42,121 nucleotides of DNA from Corynebacterium sp. NML140438 (GTDB taxonomy: Bacteria; Actinomycetota; Actinomycetes; Mycobacteriales; Mycobacteriaceae): NCBI RefSeq assembly GCF_001875725.1, contig NZ_MLCQ01000015.1, forward strand, positions 1-42,121, written 5' to 3'. The translations under genes and the position numbers were made by a program. This document shows, in pieces, positions 16,993-25,710 of this stretch (positions are counted from its first letter, which is position 1; every line of letters starts with the position of its first letter). The notes below the pieces were generated by a model that was not told where the DNA came from, ran no database searches, and worked only from the letters and a program-made list of their open reading frames with translations.

Positions 16993-17976
16993 CTAGGCGA
17001 ACGCCCCCAGGTTGAGCGCCTGCATGATCACGGTCCCTCCCGCCAGCACCGCGCCCAGCACGCCCAGCACGATCCCAGCGATCGCGAGCGGGGTGAGCTC
17101 CTTTTCCTCGGCGGGGGTTGGCTCCGGAGAAGTGCTCGGCGTAGGGACCGCCGTCGGTTCAACGGTCGGGTTTGCGGTCTGCGTGGAGGTCTGCGTTGGG
17201 ATAGGCGGTACGGCTGTATTGGTCGCGTTCGGTGGGATCGGCAGAGCGAGGGTGGCGTCGCCGCCACTGGCACAGAGACGGTCCGCGTGTTCCCGCAGCT
17301 GGATGTACTCCTTGACGCGCCGCAGGTTGGTGTAGAAGAACGTGTCGGCGTACTGCTTCGCCCAGGTGGCGGCGTCGGCGTCGCTGAGCCCAGGGAAGCG
17401 GTGCTGGAGTTCGCGCGCGATACCGTCAGCCTCTGTGGCTTGGTTCACCGGGTGGAACAGCGTGCGCTCCCGGGGACCGAGCACCTGGAACTGCCCCATG
17501 AGTTCGAAGTAGCGGTAGGTGAGCACGTCATCCGCAGACGCCTGCGGGATTGTCCGCTGCGGACTGTACTTATCCAGGTACCATTCGGCGACGCTCACAG
17601 GCAGCCCGGCTTTGGTGAAGGCCTCAACCGCGTATGCGTGCTGCAGTGAGTCGGGCTGCGCGAAGTTACTCGGTGCGAGGTATTCGCGGCTTTCCTCCTC
17701 GCGGATCCGCTTATTGACGTCCTCTTCGACCTTTCCAAGCTGTGGAAACGCCTGACGGAACGTTTGGTAGTCGAGGTAGTACTCTTTTTCGGGCGCAGCG
17801 AAGTGGAGGCGCGCCGCGTTCATGAGCCGGGCGTATTCGGCTGGCGAGAGGTAGAACGCGCATTGTTTGGTTACGGGATCTTGGGGGCCGATGACGGCGG
17901 CGTCCGCAACTGGAAACAAGAAACTGGCGCTGAGCCCGAGGGCTACAACGCCAGTTATGTATCTCCGAGACTCCAT
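16993..17976 (-). CDS. Secreted tail-anchored protein, paralogue A
   Basis: 327 aa. Signal peptide (residues 1-~27, ...FPVADAA), an extracytoplasmic helical domain from ~28 to 240 with exactly two cysteines (C39 and C235), a Thr/Pro-rich linker (~245-290), and a C-terminal membrane helix (LAIAGIVLGVLGAVLAGG) with no sortase motif and no basic tail. The upstream gene has the same plan, with cysteines at 39 and 234 and a shared LSD-x-x-A-x-x-W motif, so the two are tandem duplicates. A C39-C235 disulfide closing the domain is likely (inference). Function unknown. The start codon follows the -10-like TAACCT by 7 nt, and that hexamer includes the stop codon of the upstream gene. Confidence 0.75.
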   Translation of the reverse strand: MESRRYITGVVALGLSASFLFPVADAAVIGPQDPVTKQCAFYLSPAEYARLMNAARLHFAAPEKEYYLDYQTFRQAFPQLGKVEEDVNKRIREEESREYLAPSNFAQPDSLQHAYAVEAFTKAGLPVSVAEWYLDKYSPQRTIPQASADDVLTYRYFELMGQFQVLGPRERTLFHPVNQATEADGIARELQHRFPGLSDADAATWAKQYADTFFYTNLRRVKEYIQLREHADRLCASGGDATLALPIPPNATNTAVPPIPTQTSTQTANPTVEPTAVPTPSTSPEPTPAEEKELTPLAIAGIVLGVLGAVLAGGTVIMQALNLGAFA

Positions 17977-17983
17977 GGAGATG

Positions 17984-17989
17984 AGGTTA
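17984..17989 (-). promoter_or_regulatory. -10 hexamer overlapping the stop codon of paralogue B
   Basis: TAACCT read on the minus strand; its first three bases are the TAA stop of the upstream gene. Seven bases separate it from ATG 17976, and there is no Shine-Dalgarno. Confidence 0.35.
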
Positions 17990-18994
17990 CAGCATCTTGG
18001 CTGCTGACAATCCGAGAACTGCCAGGATTGCTACAACGATGGTGCCAACGATGCCACCGATGAGGGCAGCCGAGTTATCGCTCGTATCGACTGTCTTCGA
18101 AGGCTCCGGGTTGACGGTGGTCTTCCCCTGTAGCGGGTTCACCTGAATGTCAACGGAGACAGAAGGCTTCGGAGAAGACTCTGTGGTGGTTGGCTGCTCC
18201 TTGTTGCGGGCCTTCCCTTCAGCCCCCTGGGAGACTGCGTCCGGGTTGGTGTGCAGCGTTGGGAAGAGCACGATGCCGGTCTTGCCGTCGCGGCAGTTGT
18301 CCTTCGCCTGGTTCAGTGCGGCCTCGACGTTCGCCATGGTGCGGGTGTCCTGCAGGCCTTCCTGGTTCTCGAACTGGTCAACCCAGGCGGTCGCCTGGTC
18401 ATCGCTGAGGTCCTTGAACTGAGTCTTCTTGGCTTCGATCAGGGCGTCGCGGTCACCGATGGTCGGAAAAACTGGTGTCGGTGCGCGGAAGGACTGCTTC
18501 GAGGCTGGGATCTCGCCCTTTTCGAAGTACTTGTCGTACTCGAGGATTTCTGGGAGGCGACCCGGGTTCTCGAAGCCCGGTGTCACTGCGTCACTCCACT
18601 TGTGCGTGATGTAGTCGAGGGCGACAGACTCCGGAAGTTCTGCATCTTCAGCGACCTGCTTAGCGAGCTCAGCGAGCTTCGGGCGAGGGTCCGGCTGGAA
18701 CTCCTGGCGGAACGTAAAGTTTGTTTTCAGATCATTGGACAGCTTCTCGCCGTGTCCCTTGGCAGCAGGGAAAGCATCTTCGAATGCAATCCGCCACGCC
18801 TTGTCGACGTCGAACGTTGCTGCCTTGCCCTTCGACTGCTCGTACAGCTTTGTCTCTTCGGCGTTAAGGCGGATGGAGCATACGCCGGAGACATTCTCAC
18901 CAACGGTGGCACCTTCAGCGGAAGGGGCGACCATGGCGCACGCGCCGAGCGAGAGCGCGATTGCGATTCCTTGGAGTCTCCGATTGTTGAACAT
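17987..18994 (-). CDS. Secreted tail-anchored protein, paralogue B
   Basis: 335 aa. Signal peptide (residues 1-~29, ending SAEGA), an extracytoplasmic domain with two cysteines after the signal peptide (C39 and C234), the LSDDQATAW motif near 196-204 shared with its downstream paralogue, a Ser/Thr/Pro-rich linker, and a C-terminal helix (ALIGGIVGTIVVAILAVL). No LPxTG motif, so it is probably held by the C-terminal helix. Role unknown; envelope location is inferred. TACACT (19007-19002) lies exactly 7 nt before ATG 18994, so the message is probably leaderless. Ten bases separate its stop from the next gene. Confidence 0.75.
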   Translation of the reverse strand: MFNNRRLQGIAIALSLGACAMVAPSAEGATVGENVSGVCSIRLNAEETKLYEQSKGKAATFDVDKAWRIAFEDAFPAAKGHGEKLSNDLKTNFTFRQEFQPDPRPKLAELAKQVAEDAELPESVALDYITHKWSDAVTPGFENPGRLPEILEYDKYFEKGEIPASKQSFRAPTPVFPTIGDRDALIEAKKTQFKDLSDDQATAWVDQFENQEGLQDTRTMANVEAALNQAKDNCRDGKTGIVLFPTLHTNPDAVSQGAEGKARNKEQPTTTESSPKPSVSVDIQVNPLQGKTTVNPEPSKTVDTSDNSAALIGGIVGTIVVAILAVLGLSAAKML

Positions 18995-19277
18995 ATTTCT
19001 GAGTGTAGCCGAGGGAGCTGCGGAAACGTATTCGTTTATTGACGTGTGTTTCCGAATTTTTCCAGGAAAAACCGTAAATAAACCTTAATATTCACATACT
19101 CGCAGGTCTATGACATGTGTTTGCGGGATTGTTCAACATCTGCGTTTAAGGAAGCCACAAACCGGGCAAAGGGACCATACCTCATCCAACCCCTTCCGGG
19201 GGTACATGAGGTGAAAGGGGCAGTTCATCGGCATTAAATTACATCGCTGTAATTTAGCATCCCCTACACTGCTTTTG
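18995..19277. other. Intergenic region with two inverted repeats
   Basis: 283 bp between nnrE/D (ending) and the secreted pair (starting), both minus strand. It holds the paralogue B promoter, a nested hairpin at 19179-19212 (outer arms ACCTCAT/ATGAGGT around a C-rich/G-rich inner stem), and a 9-bp perfect palindrome TAAATTACA-TCGC-TGTAATTTA at 19235-19256. The latter two lie just downstream of nnrE/D and could act in its termination or as a protein site. Confidence 0.5.
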
Positions 19278-20705
19278 TTAAAACCGTGTGCACCACGCCG
19301 TGGCGCTACGCACATTTCTTGCAATTTCGCTAGCAGAAGTCTGTGCGTGACCGTACGGCGTCAGGGATGCGAGCCATGCGGCCACCGCGTGGACCTGAAC
19401 CGACTGGGCCAAAAGTAGGACGTCGTCCATTCCGTCGCGTGCCACGCGCGCTCCGAGGATCCCGGCCAGCACGTCGCCGGAGCCGGGTGTGGCGGCCCAG
19501 GAGGAGCCGGCGTCGATAAGGATGGTTTCCTGACCGTTAGAGACGACCGTGGCACGCCCCTTACGGACCACCGTGCAGCCGAGCGCACGGGCGCACTCGA
19601 CGGTCTCTTCGACGCGACCTTTGGTCATACCTCTATATAGGCGTGAAAATTCACCGTCGTGCGGAGTCACCACAACCTGCTCCAACCTGCGCGGCGCGCG
19701 GGCCACAAGGGTGAGCGCATCCGCGTCGAGCACCACCGGCACACCCTGCCGCAACACCCAATCGACGGCGGCATCCGCCTCCTCGTCGAGTCCGATGCCA
19801 GGGCCACACACCCACGCCTGCACCTGACCCGCCTGCTCCAGCTCACGGGTAGCCACGACCTCCGGGTGCGCCCGCACCACCTCAAGCGCCTGCGCGCCCG
19901 CGAACCGGACCATCGCCGGTGTCGCCGTCACCGCTCCCGCCGTGCACAGCAGCGCCGCCCCCGGATACGTGCCGCTGCCAGCGTGGATGCCAACAACGCC
20001 ACCGGTGTACTTGTCGTCAGCGGCGCCGGGCTCCTTGACGTCTACCGGCACCGGCCCCATCGGCCTGATTCCATCGAGGCTCAGCTGCGTGTCTGGCACC
20101 GCGCGGTATACCCGCACGTCGCTCTCCGGCAGCGGTAGGCCAATGTCGGCGCACAGTGCGCTCCCGCAGCGCGTCGACAGGGCGTGCGCGTAACGCCACC
20201 CACCGAACGTCACCGTCACGTCGGCCTGCAGCGCGTTGCGGCCGGCCTCGCCGGTGTCGGCGTCCACGCCGCTCGGCACGTCCACGGCCAGCACCTGGTT
20301 CGCCTCGATGTCGGCGACGGCGTCGGGCAGGTCGCCGGCCCCGCCGAGGCCGAAGAGGCCGTCGATAAGGAGGTCGCACACCCCAGGCTTCTCGACGACC
20401 CCACCTCCGGCCCCCACAAACGCATCCAGCGCACGCTGCTGCGCCCGGCCCAGCGGCAGCCAGGCATTGACGTGCCAGCCCTCCCTGGCGAGCTCCGCGC
20501 CCGCGTACAGCGCATCCCCACCGTTGCCGCCCGGACCGACCAACAGCAACACGCGCTCCCGCGGCCCCGACATCTCACGCGCCACCCGCGCCACCGCGTG
20601 CGCGGCGCGCTGCATCAACGCATCCGGGGACGCCTCAGCAGCAAGCAGGGGAGCTTCCGCGGCCCGAATCTCCGCGGCGGAATAGGCAAACGGTGCAGCA
20701 AACAT
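19278..20705 (-). CDS. nnrD: Bifunctional NAD(P)H-hydrate epimerase / ADP-dependent dehydratase
   Basis: 475 aa. The N-terminal half (~1-210, YjeF_N/NnrE) epimerises R- to S-NAD(P)HX; it has GPGGNGGDAL and the acidic site near LAVDVPSGVDADTGE. The C-terminal half (NnrD) dehydrates S-NAD(P)HX using ADP; it has TPHDGEFSRLY and the nucleotide loop PGSGDVLAGILGA. Together they repair hydrated nicotinamide cofactors in the cytoplasm. Start ATG 20705: TAGAAT at 20717-20712 is a fair -10 just 6 nt upstream, and GGCGGA may also serve as a weak ribosome site. It lies 16 nt after the Nei gene. Confidence 0.92.
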   Translation of the reverse strand: MFAAPFAYSAAEIRAAEAPLLAAEASPDALMQRAAHAVARVAREMSGPRERVLLLVGPGGNGGDALYAGAELAREGWHVNAWLPLGRAQQRALDAFVGAGGGVVEKPGVCDLLIDGLFGLGGAGDLPDAVADIEANQVLAVDVPSGVDADTGEAGRNALQADVTVTFGGWRYAHALSTRCGSALCADIGLPLPESDVRVYRAVPDTQLSLDGIRPMGPVPVDVKEPGAADDKYTGGVVGIHAGSGTYPGAALLCTAGAVTATPAMVRFAGAQALEVVRAHPEVVATRELEQAGQVQAWVCGPGIGLDEEADAAVDWVLRQGVPVVLDADALTLVARAPRRLEQVVVTPHDGEFSRLYRGMTKGRVEETVECARALGCTVVRKGRATVVSNGQETILIDAGSSWAATPGSGDVLAGILGARVARDGMDDVLLLAQSVQVHAVAAWLASLTPYGHAQTSASEIARNVRSATAWCTRF

Positions 20706-20721
20706 TCCGCCATTCTACGCG

Positions 20722-21516
20722 CTATTCAGCCTGGCAGGAGGGGCACCAGAACAAATTCCGGCCCTCGTACTTGCGTACCTCGATCGGTGTGCCGCAGACG
20801 AAGCAGGGCTCGCCGGCGCGGCGGTACACGTACACCTCCCCGCCATGATCGTCCTTCCGGGGTGGCCTGTCCATCGCCTCGGGGCTGTGCTCGGGGCGCA
20901 CCGTATCGATCCGACCGTGCTCCACCCCGTACTCCATCAACTCGCGCACGTCCCGCCACAGACGCAGGAACTCCTCGTGGTCCAACGCCCGGCCCGGCAC
21001 GAACGGAGAAATACCCAGGCGGAACAGCGGCTCCGCACGATAGATATTGCCCACGCCCGCGAAGTACTGCTGGTCCATCATCAACGACCCAATCGTGCGT
21101 CTCGACGACCGTACCCTCTTCCACAGCGTTTCTGGGTCCGCGTCCGGATCGAGGGGGTCCTCGCCACTGCGGTCCAGGATCGCCTGCTCCTCCGGCGGGG
21201 AGACGTAGCGGCAGTACTGCGGTCCGCGCAGGTTCGCGGCCACGTCCTCGTTGGCCAGGCGCAGCCGGATCTGGCCCCACACGTCCTCTGCAGGCTCGAA
21301 ACGGAAGGAACCAATCAGGCCCAGGTGCACATGCACCGTCGCCGTGGAGAACTCCAAAAACAGGTGCTTGCCCACCGCACGGGCCTCCGTCAGGGTGGCG
21401 TCGGTGAGCGGGGTGACGTCGAAACGCCCTTGCGGGGAGGAAATCTCGATGGGCTGCCCTGCGAACGTTTCGTTCAATTGGCGGGCGAGGCGGTGGATGA
21501 CGTGGCCTTCGGGCAT
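20722..21516 (-). CDS. nei: Fpg/Nei-family DNA glycosylase (endonuclease VIII type)
   Basis: 264 aa base-excision repair enzyme that removes oxidised bases and nicks the strand. It starts MPEGH: Pro2 is the Schiff-base nucleophile and Glu3 the catalytic acid, and MPEGH (rather than MPELPE) points to the Nei branch as in actinobacterial Nei proteins. The H2TH region has GVGNIYRAEPLFRLG, and the C-terminal zinc finger has the cysteine pairs CFVC and CPSC. ATG 21516 is fixed by the need for Pro2; AAAGGAG lies about 11 nt upstream. The longer frame upstream is not family sequence. Confidence 0.9.
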   Translation of the reverse strand: MPEGHVIHRLARQLNETFAGQPIEISSPQGRFDVTPLTDATLTEARAVGKHLFLEFSTATVHVHLGLIGSFRFEPAEDVWGQIRLRLANEDVAANLRGPQYCRYVSPPEEQAILDRSGEDPLDPDADPETLWKRVRSSRRTIGSLMMDQQYFAGVGNIYRAEPLFRLGISPFVPGRALDHEEFLRLWRDVRELMEYGVEHGRIDTVRPEHSPEAMDRPPRKDDHGGEVYVYRRAGEPCFVCGTPIEVRKYEGRNLFWCPSCQAE

Positions 21517-21867
21517 TAGTGTTGTTACTCCTTTCGTCTCACCGACCAAGGTACAGCGCACACCAACTTTTGCTCCGGTCGACCAATGCAAGTCGATCGC
21601 GCCGGGTGTCTCTCCTTCACCTGGTTGAAATAGTTCCCGACCTGGGGAATCATTTTGGGTTTTGGGCCGGTTCCCGTCGACCAACGGTAGCGTCTCCCCA
21701 GGTCGGAACGCCTGTCCACGAAGATTGTTCCCCAAATTCAGTGATGGGTGGGGAACAATTGTAGGGGGCAGTGGGTGGCGTGAAAGTGCTCCGGTCGACG
21801 GGAAGCAACCCCGCCCCAACGTGCACAAATAGAGATGCGGGCGCGCGGCCGGTATACTTCAGGTTCC
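21517..21867. repeat. Palindrome-rich intergenic region
   Basis: 351 bp between divergent nei and the DUF1846 gene, with nested inverted repeats: ATTGTTCCCCA (21724-21734) against TGGGGAACAAT (21749-21759), 11 bp perfect; TTCCCGTCGACC (21671-21682) against GGTCGACGGGAA (21793-21804), 12 bp perfect; and TTCCCGACCTGGGGA (21634-21648) against TCCCCAGGTCGGAA (21695-21708) with one bulged base. CTCCGGTCGAC also occurs twice directly (about 21573 and 21789). GACCTGGGGA is shared with the repeats at 11.57 kb. No gene is seen inside. Confidence 0.6.
21853..21858 (+). promoter_or_regulatory. -10 element of the DUF1846 gene
   Basis: TATACT, a near-consensus -10, lies 9 nt before ATG 21868; no Shine-Dalgarno is present, so a leader of only a few bases is expected. 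Confidence 0.45.
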
Positions 21868-23361
21868 ATGCCATATAGCGTTGGATTTGATCGGGATAAG
21901 TACATTGCGATGCAGTCGGAGCACATTTCGGCCCGGCGAAAAGCAATTGGGGGAAAGCTCTACCTAGAGATGGGTGGCAAGCTCTTCGACGATAATCATG
22001 CCTCCCGCGTGCTGCCGGGGTTTACGCCGGATAACAAGATTGCGATGTTGGACCGCATTAAGGATGAGGTCGAGATCGTGATTGCGTTCAACGCGGGTGA
22101 CGTGGTGCGTCAGAAGATGCGCGCGGACCTCGGGATTTCTTACGAGGAGGACGTGTTGCGCCTCGTGGATGTGTTCCGGGAGCGCGGGTTCCTCGTCGAA
22201 AATGTGGTGGTGACCCAGCTGGAGGGTGAGAACCCGCTGGTGGAGGCGTTCATCGAAAGACTGCAGCGCCTGGGCCTGACGGTGTCGCGCCACTACATGA
22301 TTGCCGGGTACCCGCACGATACGCAGCGCATCGTGTCCGAGGAGGGTTTCGGTCGCAACGAGTACGTGGAGACGACCCGCGACCTGATCGTGATGACGGC
22401 GCCGGGTCCCGGATCCGGCAAGCTGGCCACGTGCCTGAGCCAGATTTACCACGAGCACCGTCGCGGTATTAACGCAGGTTATGCCAAGTTTGAGACGTTC
22501 CCCATTTGGAACCTGCCGCTGTCGCACCCGGTGAACCTGGCGTACGAGGCGGCGACGGCCGACCTTGATGACGTCAACGTGATCGACCAATACCACCTGG
22601 ACGCCTACGGGGAGACCGTCACCAGCTACAACCGCGACATTGAGGTATTCCCGCTGCTTAAGGCGCTGCTGCGCGAGGTGACGGGGGAGGAGCCGTACCA
22701 GTCGCCGACGGATATGGGCGTGAACATGGCGGGCTACTGCATCAGTGACGACGCCGCTTGCCGCCACGCGGCGAAGCAGGAGATTGTGCGCCGCTACTAC
22801 AAGACGCTCGTGGACGAGCGCCGCGACGACACCGACCACACCGTCTCCGACCGGATCCTGAACATTATGCGCAAGGCGGAGGTCACCCCGCAGGACCGCG
22901 TGGTGGTCGCCCCGGCGCTAGAGGTCGCACAGGCCACCGGTTCCCCGGGCGCTGCACTGGAGCTTCCCGACGGCACCATCGTGACCGGCAAGACGACGGA
23001 CCTGCTGGGGCCGTCGGCTGCGGTGCTGCTGAACGCGCTGAAGGTGCTCGCTGGGATTGATGATTCCGTCCACCTGCTGTCCCCGGATTCTATTGAACCG
23101 ATCCAGACGCTGAAGACGCGCCACCTCGGGTCCGTGAACCCGCGGCTGCATACTGATGAGGTGCTCATTGCGTTGTCGGTGTCGGCGTCGACAAGTAGTG
23201 ATGCGGCGGCGGCGCTGGAGCAGCTGAAGAACCTGCGCGGATGCGACGCGCACACCAGCACCATCCTGGGCTCCGTCGACGAGGGCATCTTCCGCAACCT
23301 CGGTGTGCTAGTGACCTCCGAGCCGAAGTACTGGAAGAAGGGGCTCTACCACAAGCGCTAG
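21868..23361 (+). CDS. DUF1846 (UPF0371) family protein
   Basis: 497 aa cytoplasmic protein that is similar along its length to the DUF1846 family: [17 protein letters not shown] at the start, [15 protein letters not shown], the nucleotide-loop-like [21 protein letters not shown], and [11 protein letters not shown] at the end. Structures of the family show a fold with a P-loop-like N-terminal part, but no activity is established. Length is normal for the family. The gene is transcribed away from nei, and its stop codon forms part of the -10 element of the next gene. Confidence 0.85.
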   Translation: MPYSVGFDRDKYIAMQSEHISARRKAIGGKLYLEMGGKLFDDNHASRVLPGFTPDNKIAMLDRIKDEVEIVIAFNAGDVVRQKMRADLGISYEEDVLRLVDVFRERGFLVENVVVTQLEGENPLVEAFIERLQRLGLTVSRHYMIAGYPHDTQRIVSEEGFGRNEYVETTRDLIVMTAPGPGSGKLATCLSQIYHEHRRGINAGYAKFETFPIWNLPLSHPVNLAYEAATADLDDVNVIDQYHLDAYGETVTSYNRDIEVFPLLKALLREVTGEEPYQSPTDMGVNMAGYCISDDAACRHAAKQEIVRRYYKTLVDERRDDTDHTVSDRILNIMRKAEVTPQDRVVVAPALEVAQATGSPGAALELPDGTIVTGKTTDLLGPSAAVLLNALKVLAGIDDSVHLLSPDSIEPIQTLKTRHLGSVNPRLHTDEVLIALSVSASTSSDAAAALEQLKNLRGCDAHTSTILGSVDEGIFRNLGVLVTSEPKYWKKGLYHKR

Positions 23362-23364
23362 ACT
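23359..23364 (+). promoter_or_regulatory. -10 hexamer overlapping the DUF1846 stop codon
   Basis: TAGACT: the TAG is the stop of the upstream gene, and ATG 23372 follows after exactly 7 nt with no Shine-Dalgarno. This predicts a leaderless trhO transcript starting inside the junction. Confidence 0.4.
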
Positions 23365-23371
23365 CGTGGGC

Positions 23372-24289
23372 ATGACGAGCAAGATCCTCCTGTATTACAA
23401 GTTCCAGCCCATCGCGGACCCGGACGCGGTACGCCTCTGGCAGCGCGACCTCTGCGAGGGCCTGGGACTGACCGGCCGCATCCTGATCTCGAAGGACGGC
23501 ATCAACGGCACCGTCGGCGGCGACATCAAGGCGTGCAAGACCTACGTGAAGAAGACGAAGGAGTACTTCCGCGGCATCGAGTTCAAGTGGTCCGAGGGCG
23601 GCGCGGAGGACTTCCCGAAGCTGTCGGTCAAGGCGCGTGACGAGATTGTGGCGTTCGGCGCGCCGGGTGAGCTGAAGGTCGACGAGCACGGCGTCGTCGG
23701 CGGCGGCACACACTTGAAGCCGGAGGAAGTCAACGAGTTGGTGGCCAACAACCCGGACGTTGTATTTTTCGACGGCCGCAACGCCCGCGAGGCCGAGATC
23801 GGCAAGTTTAAGAACGCCGTGGTCCCGGACGTGGACACCACCCACGACTTCATCAAGGAACTGGAGAGCGGCAAGTACGACTGGATGAAGGACAAGCCGG
23901 TCATCTCGTATTGCACCGGCGGCATCCGCTGCGAGATCCTGTCCAGCCTGATGAAGAACCGCGGCTTCGAGGAGGTCTACCAGATCGACGGCGGCATCGT
24001 CCGCTACGGCGAGAAGTACGGCAACTCGGGACTGTGGGAGGGTTCGCTGTACGTGTTCGATAAGCGGATGCACACCGAGTTCGGCCCGGAGAACGACCCG
24101 GACTACGTGCAGCTAGGCCACTGCGTGCACTGCGGGGCGCCGTCGAACATGTTCTATAACTGCGCGAACGAGCCGGAGTGCCGCCACCAGTACCTAAGCT
24201 GCGAGGCCTGCCGGGAGGAGAACCCGTACTGCGCCGATTGCGCTGAGAGCGCTAGTGCGTCGCATCAAGCGCCAGCATCCCAATCGTGA
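23372..24289 (+). CDS. trhO: tRNA uridine-34 5-hydroxylase, rhodanese-type (TrhO/YceA)
   Basis: 305 aa. The N-terminal acylphosphatase-like part has [16 protein letters not shown] (residues 35-50); a rhodanese domain follows with active-site Cys181 in [13 protein letters not shown]; the C-terminal tail has paired cysteines (CVHCG and [14 protein letters not shown]) that likely bind zinc. TrhO uses oxygen to hydroxylate U34 of certain tRNAs, a step toward 5-methoxyuridine-type modification. ATG 23372 is preferred over GTG 23366 given the -10 spacing. Its last 38 bases overlap the convergent membrane-protein gene. Confidence 0.9.
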   Translation: MTSKILLYYKFQPIADPDAVRLWQRDLCEGLGLTGRILISKDGINGTVGGDIKACKTYVKKTKEYFRGIEFKWSEGGAEDFPKLSVKARDEIVAFGAPGELKVDEHGVVGGGTHLKPEEVNELVANNPDVVFFDGRNAREAEIGKFKNAVVPDVDTTHDFIKELESGKYDWMKDKPVISYCTGGIRCEILSSLMKNRGFEEVYQIDGGIVRYGEKYGNSGLWEGSLYVFDKRMHTEFGPENDPDYVQLGHCVHCGAPSNMFYNCANEPECRHQYLSCEACREENPYCADCAESASASHQAPASQS

Positions 24290-24734
24290 CCGTCAGCCAC
24301 CACATGGTGAACGGCACGATGGGCAGCCAGAACACGCCCATCCAGGGGATCCAGCGCTCGTAGCGGTTGAGTTTGCGCACCATCAGCACCGCGCAGGTGA
24401 GCAAACCGGCCACCGGCGGAATCGAGGTGACGACGGCCCACCAGGTCCGCCACGTCTCGGTGCACAGCCACGTCGCGTCCCCGACCTCGCACAGCGGGCC
24501 GCCCTGCACACGGGCGACGGCGGCGAGCGCCCACGCGAACAGCAGGGTGCCCAGCACCGTCACCACTGCGAGCGTGATCGCCTGCTTCGTCGACGCCTTG
24601 TTGCGCCTTGCGACCTCCAACGGGTCCGGCTCTAACGCCAGTTCGTCGAAGCTGGCAGGCTCCGGCCGGACGCGGGAGAACCGGTCCGCGCCGGAGTGCA
24701 GGTCGTTTTCGGGGTGGTCAAATACTTCGCCCAT
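24252..24734 (-). CDS. Small membrane protein of unknown function
   Basis: 160 aa. The hydrophilic N-terminal ~55 residues ([19 protein letters not shown]...) are followed by three membrane helices, with two cysteines (GGPLCEVGD and WLCTETW) in the loop after helix 1, probably on the outer face. No family recognised. ATG 24734 lies two bases after the usp stop, with GAGGGGAG about 8 nt upstream, so it is the last gene of the malR-usp operon. It overlaps trhO by 38 nt tail-to-tail. Confidence 0.75.
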   Translation of the reverse strand: MGEVFDHPENDLHSGADRFSRVRPEPASFDELALEPDPLEVARRNKASTKQAITLAVVTVLGTLLFAWALAAVARVQGGPLCEVGDATWLCTETWRTWWAVVTSIPPVAGLLTCAVLMVRKLNRYERWIPWMGVFWLPIVPFTMWWLTVTIGMLALDATH

Positions 24735-24736
24735 TA

Positions 24737-25696
24737 CTAATGCTCCCCTCGCGGGTACACGATGACGGGCACCGGGGCGAAGCGGATGAACTCGCCCTCG
24801 CGGGTGCCCACGAACACACGCTTCAGCGGGCCCGAGGGCTTCGAGCCCAGGCACAGGATGTCGCCCTTCTTCCACTTCACCGAATCGATTGCCTTCTTCC
24901 AGCCCTTGCCGGTGGCGACGAAGGAGGAGACGTCGAGACGCTCGGTGTACTCCGGGCCAAGGTTTTCGGCGACCGAGAACGCTGAGTCGCGCGCGCGGTC
25001 CAGCAGGCCGAGCGCGGCCTCGTTCCACTCCATCTGGTCTTCCTGGTCGTCGAAGCCGCCGCCCTCGTTGGGGGAAAACGCGATGATGCGCAGGGGGACG
25101 TCGAGAAGACAAGCGAGCGTGGCGGCGTAGGCAAGCCCGGAGAAGCTCGGGCGCACCGCGCCCGAATCAATCAGCGCGTAGGTGACGCGGGTGATGCCCT
25201 TCTTCGAAAGCTGCACGCCCTTCGGCGCCAACCCCAGCGGGAGCGGGGAGGAGTGCATCATCTCGTCCGCGTCGGAGGTAGGCAGGAAGCGACCCTTCGC
25301 AGTTTTCGACTTCGAGCCGAGCAGCAAAATATCGGCCTCGAAACCGTCCGCCATCTCATACAGGCACTCCGCCAGGCTGCCGCGCTCCAGCACCTGCGCC
25401 ACCGGGTCAGCCCACTGGGCGTGCGGCAGCCCGTGCTTCAGCGCCTTGGTCGCCTTCTCGGTGATCGTCTCGCTCTGTTTCTGCAGCCACTTGTCATACT
25501 TTTTCGAGGACAGCGACTTCGTCCACGAACCCGTCACCGCGGCCGCCACCTGCACTGTCACGGGGAGGCTGCGCCCCAGCCAGGCCGCGAACTCGATCGC
25601 CTCCGAGTTGGAAGCGTCCCAGCCCACAAGCACACGAAGCGGCCGCTCAGCCGTAAAGGACTGGGCGAGTTCGGAAGAGAAAGATCGTGGCGCCAT
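24737..25696 (-). CDS. Universal stress protein with two Usp domains
   Basis: 319 aa. Two tandem Usp folds: the first starts RVLVGWDASNSEAIEFAAWL and the second RVTYALIDSGAVRPSFSGLAY. ILLLGSKSK in the first half and ILCLGSKPSGPLKR in the second are the nucleotide-loop regions, although neither has a complete G-x2-G-x9-G-S/T ATP motif. It lies directly after the MarR-type regulator. In C. glutamicum a MarR regulator (MalR) and a UspA protein are adjacent in the same way and are linked to envelope stress. TACACT lies 8-9 nt before the ATG and there is no Shine-Dalgarno. Confidence 0.88.
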   Translation of the reverse strand: MAPRSFSSELAQSFTAERPLRVLVGWDASNSEAIEFAAWLGRSLPVTVQVAAAVTGSWTKSLSSKKYDKWLQKQSETITEKATKALKHGLPHAQWADPVAQVLERGSLAECLYEMADGFEADILLLGSKSKTAKGRFLPTSDADEMMHSSPLPLGLAPKGVQLSKKGITRVTYALIDSGAVRPSFSGLAYAATLACLLDVPLRIIAFSPNEGGGFDDQEDQMEWNEAALGLLDRARDSAFSVAENLGPEYTERLDVSSFVATGKGWKKAIDSVKWKKGDILCLGSKPSGPLKRVFVGTREGEFIRFAPVPVIVYPRGEH

Positions 25697-25710
25697 ACCG
25701 ACTTAGTGTA

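Noticed and set aside
19133..19324. Cys-rich small minus-strand frame (CPFHLMYPRKG, CPVCG)
   Set aside because: It overlaps the end of nnrE/D, its interior is the hairpin at 19179-19212, and there is no ribosome site; the zinc-knuckle look is probably chance.
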